Assembly: GCF_017939615.1 (NCBI RefSeq)
Contig: NZ_JAGKSR010000001.1
Span: forward strand, 186,001 to 250,000
Direction of reading: 5' to 3'
Source: Microbacterium sp. BLY
Lineage (GTDB): Bacteria; Actinomycetota; Actinomycetes; Actinomycetales; Microbacteriaceae
DNA length: 64,000 bases
In this document: in pieces, positions 16,834-26,610 of the stretch
Numbering within the stretch: position 1 is the stretch's first letter
How the letters are laid out: every line of letters begins with the position of its first letter
The notes under the pieces: model-generated
Seen by the model: the letters and a program-made list of their open reading frames with translations, nothing else
Told to the model about the DNA's origin: nothing
Databases searched by the model: none
Position numbers and translations under genes: made by a program

Positions 16834-17232
16834 TTACCACACGTAGGCGAGAACTTCTCCGCCCACGCCCTTCTGCTCAGCCTGGCGGTCCGTGAGGAGA
16901 CCGGAGGAGGTGGACAGGATGGCCACGCCGAGGCCGCCGAGGACGGTGGGGATCTCGGTCGACTTCGCGTACACGCGAAGGCCGGGCTTCGACACGCGCT
17001 TGATGCCCGCGATCGAGCGCTCGCGGTTCGGACCGTACTTCAGCGTCAGCGTGAGGTTCTTGCCCACGCGGGCGTCGGAGGTCTCCCAACCGGCGATGTA
17101 GCCCTCCTGCTGGAGGATCTCTGCGATGTGCGTCTTGAGCTTGCTCGACGGCAGCGTCACGGTGTCGTGGTGCGCCGAGTTCGCGTTGCGCAGACGGGTC
17201 AGCATGTCTGCGACCGGGTCTGTCATTGTCAT
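16834..17232 (-). CDS. rpsH: 30S ribosomal protein S8
   Basis: 132 residues: [21 protein letters not shown] at the start and the usual C-terminal [20 protein letters not shown]8 binds helix 21 of 16S rRNA and in some bacteria represses the spc operon. Two ATGs (17232, 17226) are possible. It is separated from rplE by 132 bp that contain an inverted repeat pair instead of rpsN. Confidence 0.97.
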   Translation of the reverse strand: MTMTDPVADMLTRLRNANSAHHDTVTLPSSKLKTHIAEILQQEGYIAGWETSDARVGKNLTLTLKYGPNRERSIAGIKRVSKPGLRVYAKSTEIPTVLGGLGVAILSTSSGLLTDRQAEQKGVGGEVLAYVW

Positions 17233-17321
17233 TGTTGTCTACTTTCGATCATGAGGTTCCGGCTGCCGTTACACGACAGACGGCCTGCGATGAGCACGCA
17301 ATCTTCAATTGTACGTGCACA

Positions 17322-17364
17322 TCGACGGGCTCAGTGACACGAGACCACTGAGCCCGTCGAAGGG
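17322..17364. repeat. head-to-head pair of dispersed repeats between rplE and rpsH
   Basis: TCGACGGGCTCAGTG (17322-17336) and CACTGAGCCCGTCGA (17346-17360) are perfect 15-bp inverted copies with a 9-nt loop; the second continues to AGGG at 17364. The pair begins immediately after the rplE stop. It forms a stable hairpin inside the spc operon, where many actinobacteria have rpsN. Confidence 0.85.
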
Positions 17365-17955
17365 TCACGCCTGGGCGTCGTCCGCGCGGAACGGGAAGCC
17401 GAGGTGACGGAGCAGCGCCCGACCCTCGTCGTCCGTCTTCGCCGAGGTCACGACGGTGATGTCGAAACCACGGACGCGGTCGATCTTGTCCTGATCGATC
17501 TCGTGGAACACGCTCTGCTCCTGGAGACCGAAGGTGTAGTTGCCGTTGCCGTCGAACTGCTTGGCCGACAGGCCGCGGAAGTCGCGGATGCGGGGCAGCG
17601 CGAGCGAGACCAGGCGGTCCACGAACTCCCACGCACGGTCGCCACGGAGGGTGACGTGCGCGCCGATGGCCTGGCCCTCACGCAGCTTGAACTGCGCGAT
17701 GGACTTGCGAGCCTTGGTGACGATCGGCTTCTGGCCGGTGATCTTGGTGAGGTCGTCGACCGCACCATCGATCACCTTGCTGTCGCGAGCCGCCTCGCCG
17801 ACACCGGTGTTCACGACGACCTTGACCAGGCCGGGGATCTGCATGACGTTCTCGTAGCCGAACTCGTCCTGCAGAGCCTTCTTGATCTCGGCGTTGTACT
17901 TCGCCTTCAGGCGGGGCTGGATCTTGCCAGCCACCGCAGCGTCGGTCGTTGCCAT
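17365..17955 (-). CDS. rplE: 50S ribosomal protein L5
   Basis: 196 residues: [22 protein letters not shown], then [21 protein letters not shown] and the conserved FREGQ-type region [17 protein letters not shown]5 binds 5S rRNA and the P-site tRNA elbow. Its ATG shares a base with the rplX stop (TGATG). The repeat pair follows its stop codon. Confidence 0.98.
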   Translation of the reverse strand: MATTDAAVAGKIQPRLKAKYNAEIKKALQDEFGYENVMQIPGLVKVVVNTGVGEAARDSKVIDGAVDDLTKITGQKPIVTKARKSIAQFKLREGQAIGAHVTLRGDRAWEFVDRLVSLALPRIRDFRGLSAKQFDGNGNYTFGLQEQSVFHEIDQDKIDRVRGFDITVVTSAKTDDEGRALLRHLGFPFRADDAQA

Positions 17956-18314
17956 CAGAGGTCCTTACCGCTCTTCTTCGCGAAGCGCACGCGGACGGTG
18001 CGCTTCACGCCGTCCTTGGTCTGCTCCTCGACCCGGCGGCCGACCTTAGTCGGCTTCTTGGTCGAAGGGTCGACAAGTGCGACGTTCGAGATGTGGATGG
18101 GCGCCTCGACGGTCTCGAGGCCACCCGTCTTCGTGCCACGCTGCGTCTGACCGACGCGCGTGTGCTTGGTGACGTAGTTGACGCCTTCGACGACGACACG
18201 GTTCTGCTCGACGAGGACGTCGAGGACCTTGCCCTGCTTGCCGCGGTCGCCACCACGCTCGGGCTTGGCGCCCGAGATGACCTGAACCAGGTCGCCCTTC
18301 TTGATCTTCGCCAT
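17955..18314 (-). CDS. rplX: 50S ribosomal protein L24
   Basis: 119 residues with the KOW motif [24 protein letters not shown] at the start and [18 protein letters not shown] later. It is one of the first proteins in 50S assembly. It lies 2 bp after rplN and overlaps rplE by one base. Confidence 0.98.
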   Translation of the reverse strand: MAKIKKGDLVQVISGAKPERGGDRGKQGKVLDVLVEQNRVVVEGVNYVTKHTRVGQTQRGTKTGGLETVEAPIHISNVALVDPSTKKPTKVGRRVEEQTKDGVKRTVRVRFAKKSGKDL

Positions 18315-18316
18315 GA

Positions 18317-18685
18317 TCAGATGACCTCCGGTGCCAGCGAGACGATCTTCATGAACTTCTTGTCGCGAAGCTCACGGCCGACCGGCCCGAAGATACGGGT
18401 GCCGCGGGGCTCCCCGTCGTTCTTCAGGATGACGGCGGCGTTCTCGTCGAACTTGATGTAGGAGCCGTCGGGACGACGGGTCTCCTTCTTGGTGCGGACG
18501 ATGACCGCCTTGACGACGTCGCCCTTCTTGACGTTGCCACCGGGGATCGCGTCCTTGACGGTCGCGACGATGGTGTCGCCCAGACCGGCGTACCGGCGGC
18601 GCGAGCCACCGAGGACGCGGATCGTGAGCAGCTCCTTGGCGCCGGTGTTGTCGGCGACCTTGAGACGGGACTCCTGCTGAATCAC
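18317..18685 (-). CDS. rplN: 50S ribosomal protein L14
   Basis: 122 residues: [20 protein letters not shown] and the L14 signature region [23 protein letters not shown] at 18685 overlaps the rpsQ stop (GTGA). First gene of the spc group, here continuous with the S10 group with no gap, so both may be one long transcript. Confidence 0.98.
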   Translation of the reverse strand: MIQQESRLKVADNTGAKELLTIRVLGGSRRRYAGLGDTIVATVKDAIPGGNVKKGDVVKAVIVRTKKETRRPDGSYIKFDENAAVILKNDGEPRGTRIFGPVGRELRDKKFMKIVSLAPEVI

Positions 18686-18999
18686 TTGGCCTTCTCCAGA
18701 ATCTCCACCAGACGCCAGCGCTTGGTGGCGCTCAGCGGGCGGGTCTCGTTGATCAGGACCAGGTCGCCGATGCCGGCGGAGTTCGCCTCATCGTGCGCCT
18801 TGACCTTCGACGTCCGGCGGATGACCTTGCCGTAAAGCGGGTGCTTCACGCGGTCCTCGACCTCGACGACGATCGTCTTGTCCATCTTGTCGCTGACGAC
18901 GTAGCCACGACGGGCCTTGCGGTATCCGCGGGCGTCGGCGTCGCGCACGTCGTGAGCGGCGTGCTCAGCCTCGACGGCGGCTTCCTTCTTGGTGGCCAT
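18682..18999 (-). CDS. rpsQ: 30S ribosomal protein S17
   Basis: 105 residues: a 25-residue N-terminal extension ([17 protein letters not shown]), then the S17 OB-fold, [22 protein letters not shown], and the end [15 protein letters not shown] at 18999 overlaps the rpmC stop (TGATG); a GTG one codon upstream is also possible. S17 binds 16S rRNA helices 7 and 11. Confidence 0.97.
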   Translation of the reverse strand: MATKKEAAVEAEHAAHDVRDADARGYRKARRGYVVSDKMDKTIVVEVEDRVKHPLYGKVIRRTSKVKAHDEANSAGIGDLVLINETRPLSATKRWRLVEILEKAK

Positions 19000-19316
19000 C
19001 ACTCAGCCTCTTCCTTCGGGGCGTCCTCGGCGGCGTCCGCCTTCTTCGCCTTCGACTTGGTCGCCTTCTTCGCGGGAGCCTCGACCGGAGCGGGCGTCGC
19101 ACGGATGCCCAGCTCGCGCTCGCGGATCACCGTGTAAAGGCGCGCGATGTCGCGCTTGACGGCGCGGATGCGGCCGTGGCTCTCCAGCTGGCCGGTGGCC
19201 GACTGGAAACGGAGGTTGAACAGCTCCTCCTTGGCCTTGCGCAGCTCCTCAACGAGGCGCTGGTCTTCGAACGTGTCGAGCTCTGCCGGAGCGAGCTCCT
19301 TGGTGCCGATCGCCAT
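18999..19316 (-). CDS. rpmC: 50S ribosomal protein L29 with Lys/Ala C-terminal tail
   Basis: 105 residues, where L29 is normally 65-75. The helical-hairpin core is present ([41 protein letters not shown]). It is followed by a low-complexity tail of Pro/Ala/Lys/Glu ending [10 protein letters not shown]29 sits at the peptide exit and helps bind SRP and trigger factor. ATG at 19316 shares a base with the rplP stop (TAATG). Confidence 0.96.
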   Translation of the reverse strand: MAIGTKELAPAELDTFEDQRLVEELRKAKEELFNLRFQSATGQLESHGRIRAVKRDIARLYTVIRERELGIRATPAPVEAPAKKATKSKAKKADAAEDAPKEEAE

Positions 19317-19735
19317 TACGCGTCGCCCTCCTCGCGCTTGATGATGCGTGCCTTGAGCGGCAGCTTGTGGATTGCACGGGTCAGTGCCTCGCGAGCGAGC
19401 TGCTCGTCGACACCCGCGACCTCGAAGAGGACGCGGCCCGGCTTGACGTTGGCGACCCACCACTCGGGGGAACCCTTACCGGAACCCATGCGGGTCTCGG
19501 CCGGCTTCTTGGTGAGCGGACGGTCCGGGTAGATGTTGATCCACACCTTGCCGCCACGCTTGATGTGACGGGTCATCGCGATACGAGCGGACTCGATCTG
19601 ACGGTTCGTCACGTACGCGGGGGTGAGGGCCTGGATGCCGAACTCGCCGAAGGAGACCTTCGTGCCGCCGGTGGCCTGACCCGAGCGCCCCGGGTGGTGC
19701 TGCTTGCGGTACTTGACCTTACGGGGGATGAGCAT
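19316..19735 (-). CDS. rplP: 50S ribosomal protein L16
   Basis: 139 residues: [19 protein letters not shown], then [23 protein letters not shown] and [22 protein letters not shown]16 organises the A-site tRNA-binding region of the 50S. It overlaps its neighbours by one base on each side (TAATG). Confidence 0.98.
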   Translation of the reverse strand: MLIPRKVKYRKQHHPGRSGQATGGTKVSFGEFGIQALTPAYVTNRQIESARIAMTRHIKRGGKVWINIYPDRPLTKKPAETRMGSGKGSPEWWVANVKPGRVLFEVAGVDEQLAREALTRAIHKLPLKARIIKREEGDA

Positions 19736-20487
19736 TATGCCGACGCTCCTTCTGCAACAGGTGCCTCGTTGCGCGGGGCACGGCGGCGGTCACCACGGTC
19801 GTCACGGCGCGACTTCGGCGCGTTGGCCTGCTCGCGCGCGAGCTCCTTGGCGGTGAGGTCGCCCTTGTAGATCCACACCTTCACGCCGATGCGGCCGAAG
19901 GTGGTCTTGGCCTCGTAGAAGCCGTAGTCGATGTTCGCGCGCAGCGTGTGCAGCGGCACACGACCCTCGCGGTAGAACTCCGACCGGCTCATCTCGGCGC
20001 CGCCGAGACGGCCCGAGACCTGGATGCGGATGCCCTTGGCGCCGGCGCGCTGCGCGCCCTGCAGACCCTTGCGCATCGCGCGGCGGAAGGCCACACGAGC
20101 CGAGAGCTGCTCGGCGATGCCCTGGGCGACCAGCTGAGCGTCGGCCTCGGGGTTCTTGACCTCGAGGATGTTCAGCTGGATCTGCTTGCCCGTGAGCTTC
20201 TCGAGGTCGCCGCGGATGCGCTCGGCCTCGGCGCCACGACGACCGATCACGATGCCCGGGCGGGCGGTGTGGATGTCGACGCGGACGCGGTCACGGGTGC
20301 GCTCGATCTCGATGTTCGAGACGCCGGCACGGTCGAGCTGCGTCTGCAGCAGGCGACGGATCTTGATGTCCTCGGCCACGTAGTCGGCGTAACGCTGACC
20401 CGGCTTCGTCGAGTCGGAGAACCAGCGCGACACGTGGTCCGTGGTGATGCCGAGGCGGAAGCCGTACGGGTTGACCTTCTGTCCCAT
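19735..20487 (-). CDS. rpsC: 30S ribosomal protein S3
   Basis: 250 residues: [24 protein letters not shown] domain with [21 protein letters not shown], and the C-terminal domain [22 protein letters not shown]. The last 30 residues are a basic/Arg-rich tail ([15 protein letters not shown]). S3 forms the mRNA entry site helicase with S4 and S5. Confidence 0.98.
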   Translation of the reverse strand: MGQKVNPYGFRLGITTDHVSRWFSDSTKPGQRYADYVAEDIKIRRLLQTQLDRAGVSNIEIERTRDRVRVDIHTARPGIVIGRRGAEAERIRGDLEKLTGKQIQLNILEVKNPEADAQLVAQGIAEQLSARVAFRRAMRKGLQGAQRAGAKGIRIQVSGRLGGAEMSRSEFYREGRVPLHTLRANIDYGFYEAKTTFGRIGVKVWIYKGDLTAKELAREQANAPKSRRDDRGDRRRAPRNEAPVAEGASA

Positions 20488-20885
20488 TACTTGCTCGCCT
20501 TCTTGTTGCTGTCGCCGGCCGCAGCAGGAGCCGCATCCGGCGTCGAGAGCACGACCGTGATGTGGCTCGTGCGCTTCTTGATCTGGAAAGCGCGACCCTG
20601 TGCACGGGGCTGGAAACGCTTGAGCGTCGTGCCCTCGTCCACGTACGCGTTCTTCACGTACAGGTCCTGCTCGTCGAGGTACTCGCCGTCACGATCCGCC
20701 TTGACCTGCGCGTTGGCCATGGCCGACGCGACAAGCTTGTAGATCGGCTCACTGGCGGACTGCTGAGCGAACTTCAGGATCGCCAGAGCCTCCTGGGCCT
20801 GCTTGCCCTTGATGAGCGCGACGACACGACGAGCCTTCTGAGGGGTCACGCGGATGTGTCGCACGCGTGCGATGGACTCCACCAT
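20487..20885 (-). CDS. rplV: 50S ribosomal protein L22
   Basis: 132 residues: [23 protein letters not shown] and the beta-hairpin region [22 protein letters not shown] that lines the exit tunnel, ending in an Ala/Lys tail. Start at 20885 is set by GGAGAG just upstream and by the conserved first residues; a longer frame covers the rpsS stop and is discarded. Confidence 0.97.
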   Translation of the reverse strand: MVESIARVRHIRVTPQKARRVVALIKGKQAQEALAILKFAQQSASEPIYKLVASAMANAQVKADRDGEYLDEQDLYVKNAYVDEGTTLKRFQPRAQGRAFQIKKRTSHITVVLSTPDAAPAAAGDSNKKASK

Positions 20886-20910
20886 TTCTCTCTCCTCTAT
20901 CGCCGCCGCG

Positions 20911-21192
20911 TCAGCGGCGACGGCCCTTCTTGTCGTCCTTCTCGTGGCCGCGGAAGGTGCGGGTGGGCGCGAACTCGCCCAGCTTGTGACCGACCATGGT
21001 CTCGGAGACAAACACGGGGATGTGCTTGCGACCGTCGTGGACCGCGATCGTGTGACCCAGCATGGCCGGGATGATCATGGACCGGCGGGACCAGGTCTTG
21101 ATGACGTTCTTCGTGCCGGCTTCGTTCTGCACGACCACCTTGCGAAGCAGGTGCTCGTCGACGAAGGGGCCCTTCTTGAGACTGCGAGGCAT
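20911..21192 (-). CDS. rpsS: 30S ribosomal protein S19
   Basis: 93 residues: [19 protein letters not shown], then [24 protein letters not shown] and [24 protein letters not shown]19 lies in the 30S head and contacts S13. 12 bp after rplB. Confidence 0.98.
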   Translation of the reverse strand: MPRSLKKGPFVDEHLLRKVVVQNEAGTKNVIKTWSRRSMIIPAMLGHTIAVHDGRKHIPVFVSETMVGHKLGEFAPTRTFRGHEKDDKKGRRR

Positions 21193-21204
21193 CTTCTCTT
21201 ACTC

Positions 21205-22044
21205 CTACTTGCGCTTCTTGCCGGCGTTGCGACGACGCACGATGTACTTGTCGCTTTCCTTGTTGGCGTGGCGGGTGCGGCCCTCGGCCTGACCCCACGG
21301 GGAGACGGGGTGACGTCCACCGGACGTCTTGCCCTCACCACCACCGTGCGGGTGGTCGACCGGGTTCATCGCGACACCGCGGACGGTCGGGCGGACGCCC
21401 TTCCAGCGCATGCGGCCGGCCTTGCCCCAGTTGATGTTCGACTGCTCGGCGTTGCCGACCTCGCCGATGGTCGCGCGGCAGCGCGCATCGACGTTGCGGA
21501 TCTCACCCGAGGGCAGACGCAGCTGGGCGTAGGGGCCGTCCTTCGCGACGAGGCGAACCGACGCACCGGCCGAGCGCGCCATCTTCGCGCCGCCGCCGGG
21601 GCGGAGCTCGATGGCGTGGATGACGGTACCCGTGGGGATGTTCTTCAGCGGGAGGTTATTTCCCGGCTTGATGTCCGCCGCGGGACCCGACTCGACGATG
21701 TCGCCCTGCTTCAGCTTCGCCGGCGCGAGGATGTAGCGCTTCTCGCCGTCGAAGTAGTGCAGCAGCGCGATGCGCGCGGTGCGGTTGGGGTCGTACTCGA
21801 TGTGAGCGACCTTGGCGTTCACGCCGTCCTTGTCATTGCGACGGAAGTCGATGACGCGGTACTGGCGCTTGTGGCCACCACCGATGTGACGGGTCGTGAT
21901 GCGGCCCTGGTTGTTGCGACCACCGGTCTTCGAGATCGGGCGCAGCAGCGACTTCTCCGGCGTCGATCGGGTGATCTCGGCGAAGTCAGCCACCGACGAG
22001 CCGCGACGGCCCGGGGTCGTGGGCTTGTACTTGCGAATAGCCAT
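21205..22044 (-). CDS. rplB: 50S ribosomal protein L2
   Basis: 279 residues, full length. [21 protein letters not shown] begins it, and the C-terminal [26 protein letters not shown] holds the conserved histidine important for peptidyl transfer and subunit joining. It follows rplW after 20 bp. Confidence 0.98.
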   Translation of the reverse strand: MAIRKYKPTTPGRRGSSVADFAEITRSTPEKSLLRPISKTGGRNNQGRITTRHIGGGHKRQYRVIDFRRNDKDGVNAKVAHIEYDPNRTARIALLHYFDGEKRYILAPAKLKQGDIVESGPAADIKPGNNLPLKNIPTGTVIHAIELRPGGGAKMARSAGASVRLVAKDGPYAQLRLPSGEIRNVDARCRATIGEVGNAEQSNINWGKAGRMRWKGVRPTVRGVAMNPVDHPHGGGEGKTSGGRHPVSPWGQAEGRTRHANKESDKYIVRRRNAGKKRK

Positions 22045-22064
22045 GATTGTCCTTATCCCCCGGA

Positions 22065-22388
22065 TCAGCCGATTGCCGTGAAGATGTCGATGGTGCCCGA
22101 CTTCAGGCTCACGATGGCGCGCTTGGTGTCCTTGCGCTTACCGGTGCCGAAGCGGGTGCGACGGGCCTTGCCGACGCGGTTGATCGTGTTGACGGACGCG
22201 ACCTTGACACCGAAGATCTTCTCGATGGCGAGCTTGATCTCGGTCTTCGAAGCGCGCGGGTCGACGAGGAAGGTGTACTTGCCCTCGTCGATCAGGCCGT
22301 AGCTCTTCTCGGACACGACCGGCTTCAGGATGATGTCGCGCGGGTCCTTGTTCAGGGCCGTCTGGAGAACAGATGCCTGCTCGCTCAT
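22065..22388 (-). CDS. rplW: 50S ribosomal protein L23
   Basis: 107 residues: [22 protein letters not shown] and [21 protein letters not shown]23 is the docking site for trigger factor and SRP at the tunnel exit. Overlaps the rplD stop (ATGA). Confidence 0.98.
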   Translation of the reverse strand: MSEQASVLQTALNKDPRDIILKPVVSEKSYGLIDEGKYTFLVDPRASKTEIKLAIEKIFGVKVASVNTINRVGKARRTRFGTGKRKDTKRAIVSLKSGTIDIFTAIG

Positions 22389-23047
22389 GCGGAGACCTCC
22401 TGGTTGGCGCCGGACTTGGAGGCGATGAAGCCCTCGAGCGCGGCCTGGGTGAAGACGATGTCGTCGGAGACGAGCACGTCGTAGGCGTTGAGCTGGTCGA
22501 ACGTCAGCACGTGGACGTGGCCGAGGTTGCGGATGCTCTTGAGCGCGAGCTCGTCGCCGCGCTCGATGACCACGAGGACGTTCTTCGACGTGGCGACCTG
22601 GGCGAGGAAGCCCGCGGCAGCCTTGGTCGACGGCGCGCCGTCGGTGCCGAAGGTGTCGATCGCGTGCAGACGGTCACCGCGGAAGCGGTCGCTGAGCGCG
22701 CCCAGCAGGGCGGCCGCGATCATCTTCTTGGGGGTGCGCTGCGAGTAGTCGCGCGGCTTCGGGCCGTGCACGATGCCACCGCCGGTCATGTGCGGCGCGC
22801 GGATGGAACCCTGACGGGCGTTACCCGTGCCCTTCTGCTTGAAGGGCTTGCGGCCGGCACCGGAGACCTCGCCACGACGCTTGGTCGAGTGCGTGCCCTG
22901 GCGAGCCGCCGCGAGCTGCGCGACGACGACCTGGTGGATGAGCGGGATGTTCGTCTTGACGTCGAACAGCGCGGCGGGAAGCTCGATGGAGCCTGCCTTC
23001 TTGCCGTCTGCCTTGAGGACGTCGAGCGCGAGAGTGGAGTCAGCCAT
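22385..23047 (-). CDS. rplD: 50S ribosomal protein L4
   Basis: 220 residues, with the tunnel loop around [22 protein letters not shown] and [21 protein letters not shown]4 forms the tunnel constriction and, in some bacteria, autoregulates the S10 operon. It lies 2 bp after rplC. Confidence 0.98.
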   Translation of the reverse strand: MADSTLALDVLKADGKKAGSIELPAALFDVKTNIPLIHQVVVAQLAAARQGTHSTKRRGEVSGAGRKPFKQKGTGNARQGSIRAPHMTGGGIVHGPKPRDYSQRTPKKMIAAALLGALSDRFRGDRLHAIDTFGTDGAPSTKAAAGFLAQVATSKNVLVVIERGDELALKSIRNLGHVHVLTFDQLNAYDVLVSDDIVFTQAALEGFIASKSGANQEVSA

Positions 23048-23049
23048 GA

Positions 23050-23709
23050 TCAGGCACCCTTCACTGCGTTGCGGACGTAGACGATGCGGCCGCGAGCACC
23101 GGGGACGGCGCCCTTGACGAGCATGAGTCCCTTCTCGATGTCGATGGCGTGCACCGTGAGGTTGAGGACGGTCACGCGCTCGCCACCCATACGGCCGGCC
23201 ATGCGCATGCCCTTGAAGACGCGGCTCGGGGTCGACGATGCGCCGATGGAGCCGGGCTTGCGGTGGTTGCGGTGCGCACCGTGCGATGCCGAGACGCCCT
23301 TGAAGTTGTGGCGCTTCATGACACCGGCGGTGCCCTTGCCCTTGCTCGTGCCGACGACGTCGACGAGCTGGCCGGCCTCGAACGTGCCGTCCACCGTGAG
23401 CTCCTGGCCCAGGGTGTAGTCGGCGGCGTCGGCCGTGCGGACCTCGGTCACGTGGCGACGCGGCGTGACGCCGGCAGCCTCGAAGTGAGCCGAGAGGGGC
23501 TTGTTCACCTTGCGCGGGTCGATCTGGCCGTACGCGATCTGCACGGCGTTGTAGCCGTCCTTCTCGGGCGTACGGATCTGGGTGACCACGTTCGGCGCGA
23601 GCTCGATGACGGTGACGGGAACGAGCTTGCCGTTCTCGTTCCAGACCTGGGTCATGCCGAGCTTGGTGCCGAGCATGCCCTTGGAAACCTTGGAGTTGAT
23701 GTCAGCCAT
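23050..23709 (-). CDS. rplC: 50S ribosomal protein L3
   Basis: 219 residues: [22 protein letters not shown] and the long loop [23 protein letters not shown] that reaches the peptidyl transferase centre. The start [11 protein letters not shown] at 23709, 8 bp after the rpsJ stop, replaces a longer out-of-context frame. Confidence 0.98.
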   Translation of the reverse strand: MADINSKVSKGMLGTKLGMTQVWNENGKLVPVTVIELAPNVVTQIRTPEKDGYNAVQIAYGQIDPRKVNKPLSAHFEAAGVTPRRHVTEVRTADAADYTLGQELTVDGTFEAGQLVDVVGTSKGKGTAGVMKRHNFKGVSASHGAHRNHRKPGSIGASSTPSRVFKGMRMAGRMGGERVTVLNLTVHAIDIEKGLMLVKGAVPGARGRIVYVRNAVKGA

Positions 23710-23717
23710 GTCGAACC

Positions 23718-24026
23718 TCAGAGCTTGATCTCGATGTTGACGTCGGCCGGCAGGTCGAGACGCATCAGCGAGTCGACGGCCTTGGGCGTCGGGTCGACGA
23801 TGTCGATCAGGCGCTTGTGGGTGCGCATCTCGAAGTGCTCGCGGCTGTCCTTGTACTTGTGGGGCGACCGGATGACGCACACGACGTTCTTCTCGGTCGG
23901 AAGGGGCACGGGTCCGACGACGGTCGCGCCCGCACGGGTCACGGTGTCGACGATCTTGCGTGCGGACGTGTCGATGACCTCGTGGTCATACGACTTCAGG
24001 CGAATGCGGATCTTCTGTCCCGCCAT
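23718..24026 (-). CDS. rpsJ: 30S ribosomal protein S10
   Basis: 102 residues: [22 protein letters not shown], then [30 protein letters not shown], both conserved. S10 works in the 30S head and, as NusE, in antitermination. First gene of the S10 group; an 860-bp gene-free stretch lies upstream. Confidence 0.98.
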   Translation of the reverse strand: MAGQKIRIRLKSYDHEVIDTSARKIVDTVTRAGATVVGPVPLPTEKNVVCVIRSPHKYKDSREHFEMRTHKRLIDIVDPTPKAVDSLMRLDLPADVNIEIKL

Positions 24027-24147
24027 TGTCTGCTCTCTCTCTTTCAGCGTCTTACCGTCCTGGACCGGGTGGCCCTGGGGCATTGGACGCACGTCGGCGC
24101 TGTTCGCGCCTCGGCACTCGTCTTCTCGGGCCCGTGACCTCTCGGTC

Positions 24148-24165
24148 GCGGAGCCTGTCGAAGAG
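24148..24165. repeat. dispersed repeat copy in the S10 leader
   Basis: GCGGAGCCTGTCGAAGAG, a variant of the dispersed core (GGAG instead of TGAG). It lies about 120 bp upstream of the rpsJ start, inside the presumed leader. Confidence 0.6.
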
Positions 24166-24381
24166 GCTGCACCACTGTTCTGCTGTCAGCCGCACACCCG
24201 AAGGTGACGGATGCCCGACCCCCGCCGCGCACGGCAGTGCCCTCGATGATGAAGGTGTCGGGATTGTGTTCTGCTGCCCGCGGCCTAGAACCCTGCAGCC
24301 TCCCGGAAGAGGCGCCGTCTATGCACTGCCCTGGCAGTGATCCGGCGCACGCGCAGCGGCGACGGAATATCGAACCTGTCT

Positions 24382-24411
24382 ATTCTGCCACGGCGGATTT
24401 CACTTCTGCAA
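24382..24411 (-). promoter_or_regulatory. candidate S10 operon promoter
   Basis: Minus-strand TTGCAG (24406-24411) and CAGAAT (24382-24387) with 18-bp spacing lie in a locally AT-richer patch about 360 bp before rpsJ. The -35 is good, the -10 lacks the leading T. Other promoters nearer to rpsJ cannot be excluded. Confidence 0.4.
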
Positions 24412-24482
24412 ACCCGGGCGTGTCGCGCTCACCGGACTCCCAGCGAACCCCTCCTCCGGGGCCTCTCAGACGGCGGAGGAGC

Positions 24483-24514
24483 GCGGGGCGAGGCATCCCC
24501 ATGCCTCGCCCCGC
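24483..24514. terminator. perfect hairpin upstream of the S10 operon
   Basis: GCGGGGCGAGGCAT (24483-24496) and ATGCCTCGCCCCGC (24501-24514) pair perfectly around a CCCC loop. No T-tract on either side. It could end readthrough from the small gene at 24889 or mark a regulatory leader. Confidence 0.5.
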
Positions 24515-24840
24515 TTGGGGAGGGCGTTCAGTGCGAGGGGGCACACCGAACGCGAGGAATCCGACGTGAAGGGACGCCGGACGCCTCGACCGAGGGCACG
24601 GCGGAAGACCCGCCGCGCAGGCGGGGAGACGCTCAGGCGCACCGAGTGCGCGCGTCGCACGATGATCCCCAAGATCGCTTTCCCCAGTTTCGAACGCGGA
24701 TGAACCGCGTGATTCGGGAGCCGAACCCCTTCGGCATCCCCGACCGCAAGATCCCCAGGCGGTCTGGTTCATCGTAACCGATGGAACCGTCTCGACGCCA
24801 CTCGCCGCCCCGTGTCGGTCCCGGACGCTTCCCGCACGAG

Positions 24841-24872
24841 AGAGCGGCGCCCCCGGGTGGGAACGCCGCTCT
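24841..24872 (-). terminator. terminator of the small helical protein gene
   Basis: AGAGCGGCG (24841-24849) and CGCCGCTCT (24864-24872) form a 9-bp stem 16 bp after the stop of the small gene at 24889-25101. Confidence 0.6.
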
Positions 24873-24888
24873 GCGGATGACGCGGGAT

Positions 24889-25101
24889 CTACTCGTTGCC
24901 GACGGCCTTGTCGGCCTGGTCGCGGATCTCGTCGATCTTGTCCGCCGCGCCGGGGGCGATCTTCTTGGCGAAGTCGGCGACGCCGTCGAGCACCTTGTCG
25001 CTGACGTCCTCCGCCTGCTCGCTCTTCACGGCCTCCGCGAGCTTGTCCTTGTTCTGCTCGTACAGATCCCTGCCCTTGTTGACGGCGTCCTCGATGCCCA
25101 T
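24889..25101 (-). CDS. small Lys/Asp-rich helical protein, Rv0909/MT0933 antitoxin-like
   Basis: 70 residues, highly charged and predicted helical: [20 protein letters not shown] and [21 protein letters not shown]. It resembles the small actinobacterial family named after the MT0933 antitoxin and, more loosely, CsbD-like stress proteins. No toxin gene is next to it. ATG at 25101 follows GGGG after 6 nt; a GTG 9 codons earlier is possible. It has its own terminator and sits alone between tuf and the S10 leader. Confidence 0.7.
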   Translation of the reverse strand: MGIEDAVNKGRDLYEQNKDKLAEAVKSEQAEDVSDKVLDGVADFAKKIAPGAADKIDEIRDQADKAVGNE

Positions 25102-25200
25102 GTGTATCCCCTTCGGAGGTGTGTGCACCCGGCGATGGCGCCGGATGCACTCATTGTGCCGGGACGGGGCGAGCGGCGGAAGACTCCGGCCCGAAAACGA

Positions 25201-25234
25201 CAGAGGGGCCGAGCCCGAAGGCTCGACCCCTCTG
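25201..25234 (-). terminator. intrinsic terminator of tuf
   Basis: CAGAGGGGCCGAGCC (25201-25215) pairs with GGCTCGACCCCTCTG (25220-25234) with one mismatch around a CGAA loop, 15 bp after the tuf stop. On the minus strand the stem is followed by TCGTTTTCGG, the best T-tract of any terminator here. Confidence 0.85.
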
Positions 25235-25249
25235 CGAGGAAGCAGATGC

Positions 25250-26443
<1,194 letters not shown>

Positions 26444-26565
26444 TGGGTCCTCCTCAGGACGTCGTTGTAGAGGTGCCGGGCACTGGTTTGCGACCGGTTC
26501 TCTACGGGTTAGGTTCTCAGTTTAGTAGAGAGGGAATGTGAAGTTGTAGGTGACCTGGGAACCCC

Positions 26566-26592
26566 GGGTGCTTCGACAGGCTCAGCGACCCA
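26566..26592. repeat. dispersed repeat hairpin between fusA and tuf
   Basis: GCTTCGACAGGCTCAGCG (26570-26587) flanked by GGGT (26566-26569) and ACCC (26588-26591); wider flanks GGGAACCC/GGGCTCCC also pair imperfectly. It starts about 20 bp after the fusA stop and is probably an operon-internal stability element. Confidence 0.7.
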
Positions 26593-26610
26593 GGGCTCCC
26601 AGAAGAGCGA

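Larger units (their letters stand above)
24027..24840 (-). promoter_or_regulatory. long gene-free region upstream of the S10 operon
   Basis: About 800 bp without a believable gene on either strand; open frames here lack ribosome sites and conserved features. It holds a dispersed repeat, a perfect 14-bp hairpin (24483-24514) and a candidate promoter (24382-24411), so it is probably the promoter and leader of the S10 operon plus decayed sequence. Confidence 0.55.

Noticed and set aside
24380-25150. Minus-strand open frame of 256 codons upstream of the S10 operon
   Set aside because: Arg/Gly/Pro-rich with no motif, and it covers the small helical gene and terminator hairpins.
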